Source: DASYPQ01 sp041488095
GTDB taxonomy: Bacteria > Planctomycetota > UBA1135 > GCA-002686595
Direction: 5' to 3'
NCBI GenBank assembly: GCA_041488095.1
Contig: JBGPOP010000005.1
Span: 1-64,000 of the forward strand
Length of the DNA stretch: 64,000 bases
The notes under the pieces were generated by a model. It was given only the letters and a program-made list of their open reading frames with translations. It was not told where the DNA came from and ran no database searches. Both the position numbers and the translations under genes were made by a program. How positions within the stretch are numbered: position 1 is the stretch's first letter; every line of letters begins with the position of its first letter. Positions 56,602-64,000 of this stretch are shown in pieces.

Positions 56602-57135
56602 ATGCTTCGCACGACTCTGTTGATCGTGGCCGTCGGCGTCTCGATGGCCGTGAGTTCCCCGCAGGACAACGTGATCCAGAAGGAGCTGGCCCGGCTCCAA
56701 GTCCCGCCCAGCCTCATCCCGAAAGACAAGCTCCCCCTGTTCATGTTCCGAGCCGAGGGCGTCCAGACCTACACGGCGGAAGAGAAGGAGGGCAAGCTCC
56801 AATGGGGTGCCGCCTCGATCCCGGATGCCAAGCTTCTGGACTACCGGACGGGCGAGGAGATCGGCACCCATTCGAAGGGACCGGTCTGGGAGGTCAAGGA
56901 TGGATCCAAGCTGACGGGGACGTTGATCAAGAAGGAAGACGCCCCGAATGCGAGCGCGATTCCCTGGCTGCTGCTCTCTGTGAAGAGCGAGAAAGCCGGG
57001 CGCTTGGCGAAGGTGACGAACGTTCAACGCGTGGATACGTGGGGTGGCAAGTCCCCGGAAGCCGCGCCGAAGAAGGCGGGGGACACGCAGTCTGTGAAAT
57101 ACGAGGCCACGTACGTGTTCCTGGGGGACAAGTAG
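56602..57135 (+). CDS. DUF3455-family secreted protein
   Basis: 177 residues from ATG 56602 with AAGGAG 7 bases upstream. The signal peptide is LLIVAVGVSMAVSS. The DUF3455 pattern is complete: FRAEGVQTYTAEEKEGKLQW, HSKGPVWEVKDGSKLTG, IPWLLLSVKSEKAGRLAKVTNVQRVDTWGGKSP and the terminal YEATYVFLG. The family is widespread in secreted proteins of bacteria and fungi but has no proven activity. It is third in the small secreted cluster. Confidence 0.85.
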   Translation: MLRTTLLIVAVGVSMAVSSPQDNVIQKELARLQVPPSLIPKDKLPLFMFRAEGVQTYTAEEKEGKLQWGAASIPDAKLLDYRTGEEIGTHSKGPVWEVKDGSKLTGTLIKKEDAPNASAIPWLLLSVKSEKAGRLAKVTNVQRVDTWGGKSPEAAPKKAGDTQSVKYEATYVFLGDK

Positions 57136-57189
57136 CCGCTCGAAGCTCTCGGTGACGCCGTCGGATCGCGAAACGAACGCACCGGTCGG

Positions 57190-58221
57190 TCAGCGTGACG
57201 CCGGATGCAGCCTCCGGTGGGTCGTCGCCGCCATGATGCGCGCGTCGGACACGATCGCGGCGAGATCCGACGGCAGCAGCGCCTGCGGTCCGTCGCTGCG
57301 CGCCTCTTCGGGATGCAGGTGCACCTCGACCGCCACCCCGTCCGCACCGACCGCGATCGCCGCGCGCGCGAGCGGCGGGATGATCCTCGCGATCCCGGCA
57401 GCGTGCGCCGGGTCGACGATCACCGGCATGTGCGTCCACTCCCGGAGCAGCGGCAGCACCGTCAGGTCGAGCGTGTTCCGGGTCGCCTTCTCGAACGTCC
57501 GGATCCCGCGCTCGCACAGGATCACCTGCTCGCACCCGCCCTCGAACAGGTACTCCGCCGCGTAGAGCCACTCCTCCGCCGTCGCCGCCATCCCGCGCTT
57601 CAGCACCACCGGCCGGTTCGCCCGCGCCACGCGCTTCAGCAGCGTGAAGTTCTGCATGTTCCGCGCGCCGATCTGCAGGCAGTCGATCCCGTGCGAAAGG
57701 AACGCCGGCAGGTCGCTCGCGTCCATGATCTCGCTGACGACCGGCAGCCCGACCGCTTCGCCCGCGTCCTTGAGCTGCCGGAGCCCCTCCACCCCGAACC
57801 CCTGGAACGCATACGGGCTCGTCCTGGGCTTGAACGCGCCCCCGCGCAGCACGTGCGCGCCGCACTCCTTGACCTTCCGGGCGACCTCGAGCACCGCGTC
57901 CCGCCCCTCGACGCTGCACGGTCCCGCGATCACGACCACCTCGCCGCCTCCGATCCTCACCCCGCCGACGTCGACGACCGAGGGCGCCTCCCGCATCGCG
58001 CGCGCCACGAGCAGGAGCTCGCCCATCGGTTGCACGATCTCCTGCACCTCGGGCCGCACGCGCATCTCCTCGGCCAGCTTCTCCGGCACCTTCCCCGCCA
58101 CCGCGAGGATCGGTCGCGCCTCCTCCGACGAACGCAACACGCGCAACCCCGCACCCTCGAGGCGCTCGCGCAGCGCCTGCACGGCCTCCTCGGGCGTGCC
58201 GGGAGCGAGGCGCAGGATCAC
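57190..58221 (-). CDS. aroF: DAHP synthase (AroF, type I-beta)
   Basis: 343 residues from GTG 58221. A ferredoxin-like regulatory domain (about 1-75) precedes the TIM-barrel with GPCSVEGRDAV, FKPRTSPYAFQGFGV, SEIMDASDLPAF, IGARNMQNF, LKRGMAATAEEWLYAAEY and VDPAHAAG (conserved metal and substrate residues). This is the Thermotoga-type DAHP synthase, usually feedback-inhibited through the N-terminal domain. It catalyses the first step of the shikimate pathway. It is the last gene of the trp operon; its GTG overlaps the preceding TGA (58218-58221). Confidence 0.93.
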   Translation of the reverse strand: MILRLAPGTPEEAVQALRERLEGAGLRVLRSSEEARPILAVAGKVPEKLAEEMRVRPEVQEIVQPMGELLLVARAMREAPSVVDVGGVRIGGGEVVVIAGPCSVEGRDAVLEVARKVKECGAHVLRGGAFKPRTSPYAFQGFGVEGLRQLKDAGEAVGLPVVSEIMDASDLPAFLSHGIDCLQIGARNMQNFTLLKRVARANRPVVLKRGMAATAEEWLYAAEYLFEGGCEQVILCERGIRTFEKATRNTLDLTVLPLLREWTHMPVIVDPAHAAGIARIIPPLARAAIAVGADGVAVEVHLHPEEARSDGPQALLPSDLAAIVSDARIMAATTHRRLHPASR

Positions 58222-58523
58222 GAAAGGGTGCCTCCCGCCGACTCGGGCCCTCGGGCCGTCTCCGTTCCTCTCGCGGACTCCATCCCATCCGGCACCACAG
58301 CCGTGAGCGCGAACCCCCGGCAGTGTCGGTCGACGGCCGCGAACACCTCGGTCACGCCCCGCGCCGGGAACGGTCCGCTGTGCCTGCGCAGCATGTCGTC
58401 GACGGCCGGCTTGCGCCCGGGATCGGTCGTGGGAATGCCCGACAGGATCCGCGCGCGCTCGTCGAGGAGCGAGAGCAGGATCTGGTCGAGGTTTCTGAGC
58501 TGGAGCCTCAGCGGGGGGTGCAT
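58218..58523 (-). CDS. Chorismate-mutase-like (AroQ) small protein, probably non-catalytic
   Basis: 101 residues. LDQILLSLLDERARI resembles the first AroQ helix (IDxQxLxLLxERA), and MLRRHSGPFPARGVTEVFAAVDRHCRG resembles the ending of CM domains (RRLxxGPLPxxxVxxIFxEI). The typical second-helix Lys and the D-x-x-R-E catalytic motif are absent (PAVDDMLRR instead). It overlaps trpA by 16 bases upstream and aroF by 4 bases downstream. As in DAHP synthases with fused CM domains, it may regulate AroF through interaction; that is inference. Confidence 0.6.
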   Translation of the reverse strand: MHPPLRLQLRNLDQILLSLLDERARILSGIPTTDPGRKPAVDDMLRRHSGPFPARGVTEVFAAVDRHCRGFALTAVVPDGMESARGTETARGPESAGGTLS

Positions 58524-59332
58524 GCTGGAAGTCCTTTCATCAGCTCGCGGACGAAGTCGCGCGCGGCCCCGGCGGCTCCCGCGATATCGGGAGCGAAGGC
58601 TTCGGCCTCGTGAACGCGTTGAACGAGCGCGCTGCCGACGATCGCGAGATCGGCGTGACGCACGGCTTCGGCGACCTGCCCGGCGGTCGAGATCCCGAAG
58701 CCGACAGCGACCGGCAGGTTTTTCGCCTGCTTGCGGACGCGCGCGAGAAAGGCCTGCGCTTCCGCGCCGATCTCGGTCCTCGCGCCCGTGACCCCGAAGC
58801 GGCCGATAGCATACACGAATCCGCGGCTCATCTCGACGGCGCGGGCCATGCGCGCCTCGCTCGTGGTGGGGGACACGAAGAAGACCGGCGCGAGGCCCGC
58901 CGCCCGCGCGGCGGAGGCCATTTCCTGGCCCTCCTCGACCGGCAGGTCAGCCACCAGCAGGCCGTCGCCCCCGGCTCCCGCGATCGCGCGACAGGACTCC
59001 TCCCAGCCGCGGGCGAGCAGCCCATTCGCATAGGCCATGACTGCGACCGGCATCTGGCTCTCCTCGCGGAAGCGCGCGAGCATCCCGAGCACGCCCGAAA
59101 AAGTCGTTCCCGCGGCGATGGCGCGGTCCGCGGCGGCCTGGAGCACCGGGCCGTCGGCGATCGGATCGCTGAAGGGCAGGCCGACCTCGACGCACACCGC
59201 GCCGGCTTGGTCGAGCGCGTGTAGCACCGCGAGCGTCGTCTCGAGCCCTCCGTCGCCGGCCGTCACGTAGGGTGCGAGGCCGCGCTCGCCGCGCGCGCGC
59301 AGGTCGGAGAGCCTGCGTTCGAGGCGGTTCAC
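58508..59332 (-). CDS. trpA: Tryptophan synthase alpha chain
   Basis: 274 residues from GTG 59332. It contains PYVTAGDGGLETTLAVLHAL, EVGLPFSDPIADGPVLQAA (catalytic Glu and Asp), LLVADLPVEE, GFVYAIGRFGVTGART and VGFGISTAGQVAEAV, the standard TrpA barrel. It cleaves indole-3-glycerol phosphate and channels indole to TrpB. Its GTG overlaps the trpB TGA in a GTGA. Its 3' end overlaps the following CM-like gene. Confidence 0.95.
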   Translation of the reverse strand: MNRLERRLSDLRARGERGLAPYVTAGDGGLETTLAVLHALDQAGAVCVEVGLPFSDPIADGPVLQAAADRAIAAGTTFSGVLGMLARFREESQMPVAVMAYANGLLARGWEESCRAIAGAGGDGLLVADLPVEEGQEMASAARAAGLAPVFFVSPTTSEARMARAVEMSRGFVYAIGRFGVTGARTEIGAEAQAFLARVRKQAKNLPVAVGFGISTAGQVAEAVRHADLAIVGSALVQRVHEAEAFAPDIAGAAGAARDFVRELMKGLPACTPR

Positions 59333-60504
59333 GCGCTCCCTCTCTTCGTGCGCAGCGCCGCGATCGTCTCGAGGTCCTTGTCGCCGCGCCCGGAGAGGTT
59401 GACGAGCACGCGCTTCCCCGAGAGCGACTTGCGCTCGCGCAGCAGCCATCCGACCGCGTGCGCGCACTCGAGGGCGGGAAGGATCCCTTCCAGCCGCGCG
59501 AGCGCTTCGAATCCGGCGAGCGCCTCCTCGTCCGTGCACCACTCGTACCGCGCACGGCCGGTCTCGCGCAGCGCCGCATGTTCCGGGCCGACCGCGGCGT
59601 AGTCGAGGCCGGCCGAGATGCTGTGCGTCGGCGCGATCTGGCCCTCCCCATCCTGAAGGAGGAACGTGTAGCAGCCGTGGAGGACACCCGGCCGCCCTCC
59701 GGCGAAGCGCGCCGCGTGCTCGCCGCTTCCGATCCCCTTGCCGCCTGCTTCGACGCCCACCAGCGCGACCGAGGCGTCGGGCACGAACGCGCGGAAGAGG
59801 CCGATCGCGTTGCTCCCCCCGCCGACGCACGCGATCGCGACGTCGGGCAGGGCCTGCGCCTGCTCGAGCATCTGCGCGCGCGCCTCGCGGCCGATCACCT
59901 CCTGGAAGCCGGCGACGATCGAGGGGAAGGGATGCGGGCCGAGCGCGCTGCCGAGGACGTAGTGGCTCTCGATCGGATCGGAGACCCACGCGCGCAGCGC
60001 CTCGTTGATCGCGTCCTTGAGCGTCCGCTGGCCGTGCTCGACGACGCGCACCTTCGCGCCGAGCAGCTCCATGCGCAAGAGGTTCATGCGCTGGCGCGCG
60101 ACGTCGACCGAGCCCATGTAGACCGTGCACTCGAGGCCGAGCAGCGCGCACGCGGTCGCCGTCGCGACGCCGTGCTGGCCGGCTCCGGTCTCGGCCAGGA
60201 TCTTCCTCTTGCCCATCCGCTTGGCGAGCAGGCACTGGCCGAGCGTGTTGTTCAGCTTGTGCGCGCCGGTGTGGAGGAGATCCTCGCGCTTGAGCCACAC
60301 CTCGCATCCGACCGCCTCCGACAGCCGCCGCGCGCGCGAGAGCGGCGTCGGCCGCCCGGCGTAGTTCTTCAGCAGGTCCGCGAGCTCCCGCTGGAATCGC
60401 TCGTCGGCCGTCCATCGCTTCCACGCCGCCTCGAGGTCGATCAGCGGCGCCATCAGCGTCTCGGGCGCGTACGCACCGCCGAACGATCCGAAGCGACCGC
60501 TCAC
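59329..60504 (-). CDS. trpB: Tryptophan synthase beta chain
   Basis: 391 residues from GTG 60504. The PLP Lys is in HTGAHKLNNTLGQCLLA, the loop is ETGAGQHGVATATACALLGL, and the glycine-rich phosphate binding site is CVGGGSNAIGLF, followed by HSISAGLDYAAVGPEHA. It makes tryptophan from indole and serine. Coupled to trpF upstream and trpA downstream by 4-base overlaps. Confidence 0.96.
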   Translation of the reverse strand: MSGRFGSFGGAYAPETLMAPLIDLEAAWKRWTADERFQRELADLLKNYAGRPTPLSRARRLSEAVGCEVWLKREDLLHTGAHKLNNTLGQCLLAKRMGKRKILAETGAGQHGVATATACALLGLECTVYMGSVDVARQRMNLLRMELLGAKVRVVEHGQRTLKDAINEALRAWVSDPIESHYVLGSALGPHPFPSIVAGFQEVIGREARAQMLEQAQALPDVAIACVGGGSNAIGLFRAFVPDASVALVGVEAGGKGIGSGEHAARFAGGRPGVLHGCYTFLLQDGEGQIAPTHSISAGLDYAAVGPEHAALRETGRARYEWCTDEEALAGFEALARLEGILPALECAHAVGWLLRERKSLSGKRVLVNLSGRGDKDLETIAALRTKRGSA

Positions 60505-61145
60505 AGCCCGCCCGCCTCATCGAGCGCTGCCCGTGCCGCGCGCACGAAGGCCTCCACGCGCGCCGGATCCTTCCTTCCCGGCCGCGACTCGAGCCTCGAG
60601 GACGCGTCGACTCCCGCCGGACGGACGAACGCGACCCGCGCGGCCACGTTCTTGGCGTCCAGGCCCCCCGCTAAGAGGCAGGGAGCGATGCTCGCGAGAC
60701 GCGCCGCGAGAACGAGGTCGACCGTCCGACCCGTCCCCCCCGGCTCTTCGGGATCGTCGAGCACGAACCCGGCCGCGATCCCTCGCCACGCCTCGATGAC
60801 CGCCTCGGCGCCGGGCACGACCGGGACGCGCCGCAGGATCGGGAGCGCAAAGTCCTGCCACGGCTCGGGCGCCTCTCCGCCGCAGAGCTGCACGGCGCGC
60901 GCGCCGACCTCCCGCGCCCACCGTTCCGCCTCGCGCGGCGTCTTGTCGACCATCACGGCCACGGGGAGGACCGATGCCGGCAGGCCCGCGACGACACGCG
61001 CGGCGCGCGAAGCGTCGAGGAACCGCGGGGAGCGGTCCCAGGCGACCAGGCCGACGGCGTCGATCTCCGTCAGGACTCCGGCCACGTCCGCGAGCGAAGC
61101 GATGCCGCACACCTTGATCCGCGGGAGGCGGAAGGGCTCAACCAT
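60501..61145 (-). CDS. trpF: Phosphoribosylanthranilate isomerase
   Basis: 214 residues. The first strand is KVCGIASLADV with the catalytic Cys, and the later catalytic Asp is in VLDDPEEPGGTGRTVD. LLAGGLDAKNVAARV and GVDASSRLESRPGRKD form the phosphate binding end. It is the standard TrpF barrel of about 210 residues. The ATG overlaps the trpC stop by 8 bases. The TGA overlaps the trpB GTG. Confidence 0.94.
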   Translation of the reverse strand: MVEPFRLPRIKVCGIASLADVAGVLTEIDAVGLVAWDRSPRFLDASRAARVVAGLPASVLPVAVMVDKTPREAERWAREVGARAVQLCGGEAPEPWQDFALPILRRVPVVPGAEAVIEAWRGIAAGFVLDDPEEPGGTGRTVDLVLAARLASIAPCLLAGGLDAKNVAARVAFVRPAGVDASSRLESRPGRKDPARVEAFVRAARAALDEAGGL

Positions 61146-61977
61146 CGAGCGCCTCCTTCCACGCGCGCAGCGTGTTCTCCGGATCCGGGTCGCGGATCAG
61201 CGTCTCGCCGACGAGCACGGCATCGGCGCCGGCCGCGCGCACGCGCTTCAGGTCCTCGACTCCCCCGATCCCGCTCTCCGCGACCTTGATCGGGCCGGGC
61301 GGAACGTTGGGCAGCAGGCGCTCGACCGTCGCCAGGTCGATCTGGAACGTCCTCAAGTCGCGCGCGTTCACGCCGAGCAGCTCGGGCTCGAGCGGCAGCG
61401 CGCGCGCGAGCTCGCTCTCGTCGTGGACCTCGACGAGGACCGCGAGGCCGAGCTCGCGCGCGACATTGCGCAGCGCGGCCAGCTCTCCGTCCCCGAGGAT
61501 CACCGGCAGGAGAAGCACGGCGTCGGCTCCGTACAGGCAGCTCTCCCACAGCATCGCCTCGTCGACGATGAAGTCCTTCCTCAGCCGCGGCAGCCGCGTG
61601 AACTCGACCGCGCGCAGGTCGTCGAGCGAGCCCGCGAAGTGGTCCTGCTCGGTCACCACGGAGATCGCCGCCGCGCCACCGTTCCGATAGGCGTGCGCGA
61701 GCGAGAAGTACCTCGGTCCGGGCCGCGGCAGGCGCGTCGGCAGCGTCGAGCCCGACTCCTCGGCCTCGGGGAGGAGCGTCCCTGCCGACGGCGAGCGGCG
61801 CTTCATCTCGGCGATCACCGCGAGCCCGCCCTTGCCGAAGGCCGAGAGGAAGCGCTCGCGCCGCCAGGAATCCTCGCGCACGAGCTCCTTCAAGCGTTCG
61901 AGCGGCTGGCCCCGCCTGCGCTCCGCCGCGCGCCGCCGCACGTCCGCGACGATTGGATCGAGACGCGTCCCGCTCAC
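61138..61977 (-). CDS. trpC: Indole-3-glycerol-phosphate synthase
   Basis: 279 residues from GTG 61977. VIAEMKRRSPSAG (catalytic Lys), ISVVTEQDHFAGSLDDL, LRKDFIVDEAML, LGVNARDLRTFQIDL, VAESGIGGVEDL and AGADAVLVGETLI are all in order. A short insert near residue 80 (PEAEESGSTLPTRLPRPGPRY) is longer than usual. It overlaps trpD by GTGA and trpF by 8 bases. Confidence 0.95.
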   Translation of the reverse strand: MSGTRLDPIVADVRRRAAERRRGQPLERLKELVREDSWRRERFLSAFGKGGLAVIAEMKRRSPSAGTLLPEAEESGSTLPTRLPRPGPRYFSLAHAYRNGGAAAISVVTEQDHFAGSLDDLRAVEFTRLPRLRKDFIVDEAMLWESCLYGADAVLLLPVILGDGELAALRNVARELGLAVLVEVHDESELARALPLEPELLGVNARDLRTFQIDLATVERLLPNVPPGPIKVAESGIGGVEDLKRVRAAGADAVLVGETLIRDPDPENTLRAWKEALDG

Positions 61978-62996
61978 GCCGCCCCCGCCTTCGCGCGCGC
62001 CGCGTCGACCCACCGCGACATCGTCTCCCGCGCCCGACCGCTCGCGATCGCCTCGCCCGCGCGCTGCGCGCCCTCGACGGCCGTGCGCGCCACCCCCGCG
62101 ACCGCCAGCGCCGCGGACGCGTTCAGCAGGACGGCGTCGAGCAGCGGCCCGCACTCGCCTGCGAGCACGCCGCGCAGGAGCCGCAGGTTCTCCCGTGTGT
62201 CGCCGCCGCGCAGGAGCGCGACCGGCGCGCCCGCCAGGCCCAGCGACTCGGCGTCGAAGCGCTCCCGCGGCGCGCTTCCGACCGCCCTCACCACGTTCGC
62301 TCCCGCGAGCGTCAGCTCGTCCGCCCCGCCCGCCCCGTGCACGACGTACGCGCTCTCGTGGCCGAGCTCCGATAGAGCGGCCGCGACGTGCTCGACGCGC
62401 CGCTCCTCGGGGACGCCGATGAGCTGCCTCCTCACGCGCCCGGGATTCGCGAGCGGCCCGAGGAAGTTGAAGATCGTGCGGATCCCGAGCGCCTTGCGCA
62501 CCGGCGCGGCGTGGCGCAGGTTCGGGTGGTAGGCGGGAGCGAACAGGAACGTGATCCCGACCTCGTCGAGGACTGCGCGCGAGCGCTCGGGCGAGAGATC
62601 GAGCGGGATCCCGGCCGCCTCGAGCAGGTCGGCGCTCCCGCAGCGGGACGACTGGCTCCGATTGCCATGCTTGATCACGCGCGCGCCCGCCGCGGCGGCG
62701 GCGATCGCGGCGGCGGTCGAGAGGTTGAACGTCGCCAAGCCGTCCCCGCCCGTTCCGCAGGTGTCGATCGCGTCGGGATGGTCGTGGCGGAACTCGACCA
62801 TCGACGCGCGCAGCGCGTCCGCGCCGCCGGCGATCTCCTCCGGCGTCTCCCCGCGCGCGGCCAGGCCGCGGAGCAGCTCCTGGAGCAGGAGGGCGTCGAA
62901 CTCCGCCGAGAGCGTGCCCGCGAAGACCGAGCGCGCCTCGGCTCGCGCGAGCATCCCGCCCTCCCGGACGCGGTCGACGGCCTGCGCGAGGTTCAT
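61974..62996 (-). CDS. trpD: Anthranilate phosphoribosyltransferase
   Basis: 340 residues. The PRPP-binding motif is DTCGTGGDGLATFNLSTAAA; anthranilate-binding residues are in KHGNRSQSSRCGSADLLE and HPNLRHAAPVRKALGIRTIFNFLGPLANP. The ATG at 62996 overlaps the trpG stop, and the stop overlaps the trpC GTG. Standard TrpD length. Confidence 0.95.
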   Translation of the reverse strand: MNLAQAVDRVREGGMLARAEARSVFAGTLSAEFDALLLQELLRGLAARGETPEEIAGGADALRASMVEFRHDHPDAIDTCGTGGDGLATFNLSTAAAIAAAAAGARVIKHGNRSQSSRCGSADLLEAAGIPLDLSPERSRAVLDEVGITFLFAPAYHPNLRHAAPVRKALGIRTIFNFLGPLANPGRVRRQLIGVPEERRVEHVAAALSELGHESAYVVHGAGGADELTLAGANVVRAVGSAPRERFDAESLGLAGAPVALLRGGDTRENLRLLRGVLAGECGPLLDAVLLNASAALAVAGVARTAVEGAQRAGEAIASGRARETMSRWVDAARAKAGAA

Positions 62997-63580
62997 CGCT
63001 TCGTCAGAGGCTCCCCGGCGATCTCGAGGAACCGCGCCAGAATCCGTTCCCCCTGCGGCGTCAGGATCGACTCGGGGTGGAACTGCACGCCGAAGCGCGG
63101 CAGCACGTGGTGGCGCACGGCCATGACCAGGCCGTCCGAGGTCCACGCCGTCAGCTTGAGCTCCTTCGGCAGCCTGTCGCGCTTCGCGCGCAGCGAATGG
63201 TAGCGCCCGGCGGGAAAGGGATTCGGAAGGTCCCCGAACAGCTCGTCCCCGTCGTGGTGGACGAGCGAGGCCTTGCCGTGCGTCGGCGCGGGATCGCGCT
63301 CCAGCTCCCCGCCGTAGCGCTCGACCAGACCCTGGTGACCGAGGCACACGCCGAGGAGCGGGGTGCCTTCGGGCAGGCGGCGCAGGAGCTCGGGCGTGAT
63401 GCCCGCGTCGGCGGGCTTCCCCGGTCCGGGCGAGAGCACGATCGCGGACGGCTCGAGCGCGAAAGCCTCGTCGACCGAGAGCGCGTCGTTGCGCCGTACG
63501 TCGACCTCGACGCCGAGCGTGGCCATCGCCTGGTAGAGGTTGAAGGTGAACGAGTCGTAGTTGTCGAGGAGCAGGATCAC
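62993..63580 (-). CDS. trpG: Anthranilate synthase component II (glutamine amidotransferase)
   Basis: 195 residues from GTG 63580. LLLDNYDSFTFNL opens the class I amidotransferase domain. The Cys nucleophile is in LLGVCLGHQGL, with GVQFHPESILTPQGERIL as the His/Glu pair. It supplies ammonia to TrpE. Its GTG overlaps the trpE TGA by 4 bases. Confidence 0.95.
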   Translation of the reverse strand: MILLLDNYDSFTFNLYQAMATLGVEVDVRRNDALSVDEAFALEPSAIVLSPGPGKPADAGITPELLRRLPEGTPLLGVCLGHQGLVERYGGELERDPAPTHGKASLVHHDGDELFGDLPNPFPAGRYHSLRAKRDRLPKELKLTAWTSDGLVMAVRHHVLPRFGVQFHPESILTPQGERILARFLEIAGEPLTKR

Positions 63581-64000
63581 GCCCGGGCCTCCTTCCCGCG
63601 CTTCTTCGCTGGAGCTCCCGGGGTACCCGGCGCTCCTCGGAAGGCCTCGGAGTCGGCTTGCTTCGCCGCCTCGAACAGCGCGCGCGCCTTGTGGAGCGTC
63701 TCCTGGTGCTCGCGCCCGGGATCGGAGTCCCACACGACGCCCGCGCCGGCCTGGACGGAGATGACCCCGTTCCGTGCGACGAAGCTCCGGATCACGATCG
63801 CCGTGTCGAGGTTCCCGGCCGTGTCGAGGTAGCCGAACGCGCCCGCATAGGGGCCGCGAGTGTCGCGCTCGAGGCCGGCGACGAGCTCCATCGCGCGCAC
63901 CTTGGGCGCGCCCGACACCGTTCCGGCCGGAAAGGAGGCCGCCAGGGCGTCGAGCGCGTCGAAGCCCGAGGCGAGATCGCACTCCACGCGCGAGACGAGG
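63577..64000 (-). CDS. trpE: Anthranilate synthase component I (C-terminal part, truncated by window edge)
   Basis: The C-terminal 140 residues of the chorismate-binding domain run off the right edge. It starts inside LVSRVECDL (the conserved HLVSxVxG region), followed by FPAGTVSGAPKVRAMELVAGLE, RGPYAGAFGYLD, NLDTAIVIRSFVARNGVISVQAGAGVVWDSDPGREHQETLHKARAL. A basic tail (APAKKRGKEARA) ends the protein. It is the first gene of the operon; the promoter lies outside the window. Confidence 0.95.
   Translation of the reverse strand, partial: LVSRVECDLASGFDALDALAASFPAGTVSGAPKVRAMELVAGLERDTRGPYAGAFGYLDTAGNLDTAIVIRSFVARNGVISVQAGAGVVWDSDPGREHQETLHKARALFEAAKQADSEAFRGAPGTPGAPAKKRGKEARA

Overview
The window is 64 kb of very GC-rich bacterial DNA (about two thirds G+C by eye), almost fully coding, with short gaps and many 4-nt stop/start overlaps. 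Lipobox signal peptides, an OmpA-domain lipoprotein, a TolC-type channel with adaptor and MacB-type ABC exporter, MurNAc-6-phosphate etherase and type IV pilus genes indicate a diderm (Gram-negative) bacterium. The pilin style, the divergent EF-G-like GTPase, the arylsulfotransferase-like protein and the many secreted lipoproteins suggest a planctomycete or a similar high-GC lineage; this placement is inference. No tRNA, rRNA, CRISPR array, insertion sequence or prophage was found.

Layout. 0-14.5 kb: a type IV pilus / type II secretion module with prepilin peptidase (pilD), pilT, pilB, pilC and two tandem, nearly duplicated prepilins. An OmpA-like lipoprotein and an EF-G-like GTPase are interspersed. 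The module is bracketed by large surface lipoproteins with bacterial Ig-like domains (one cut by the left edge, one at 0.3 kb, a glycine-rich one at 14.5 kb), which may be surface partners of the pilus system. 12.5-24.5 kb: TatD nuclease, amidohydrolase, NrnA-like phosphoesterase, metallophosphoesterase, proline dehydrogenase, CutA, and a sulfatase-fold lipoprotein that has lost its metal ligands. 24.6-30.1 kb: a translationally coupled tripartite efflux operon (outer-membrane channel, periplasmic adaptor, ABC ATPase, MacB-like permease). 30.1-36.9 kb: NYN-domain protein behind a possible transcription attenuator, ComM, an arsenosugar-type pair (CMD protein plus ArsS radical SAM enzyme), an M61-like peptidase and a peptidoglycan amidase. 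36.9-45 kb: MurQ coupled to a dienoyl-CoA-reductase-like SDR, an aldehyde dehydrogenase, a DUF3568 lipoprotein, ComEC, CoaD and RidA. 45-54 kb: hybrid histidine kinase, YchF, a MOT1-type molybdate transporter, a VOC protein, a decayed aldo-keto reductase remnant, an M24-fold protein lacking most metal ligands, and an arylsulfotransferase-like protein. 54-57.1 kb: a methyltransferase, then a less GC-rich stretch with three small secreted proteins, one with 12 cysteines. 57.2-64 kb: a minus-strand tryptophan/aromatic operon trpE-G-D-C-F-B-A, then a chorismate-mutase-like ORF and DAHP synthase, with every junction overlapping.

Functional themes are pili and DNA uptake (PilD/T/B/C, pilins, ComEC, ComM), envelope recycling (amidase, MurQ), export (MacB-type pump) and aromatic amino acid synthesis. 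Regulation visible in the sequence includes several sigma70-like promoters, a set of TAGAnT hexamers a few bases before start codons (near-leaderless promoters), GC-rich hairpin terminators usually without a U tract, and one classic hairpin-plus-U7 attenuator. The strongest candidates for something new are the attenuator/small RNA before the NYN gene, the degenerate chorismate-mutase-like protein coupled to DAHP synthase, the two pseudoenzymes, and the Cys-rich secreted island.
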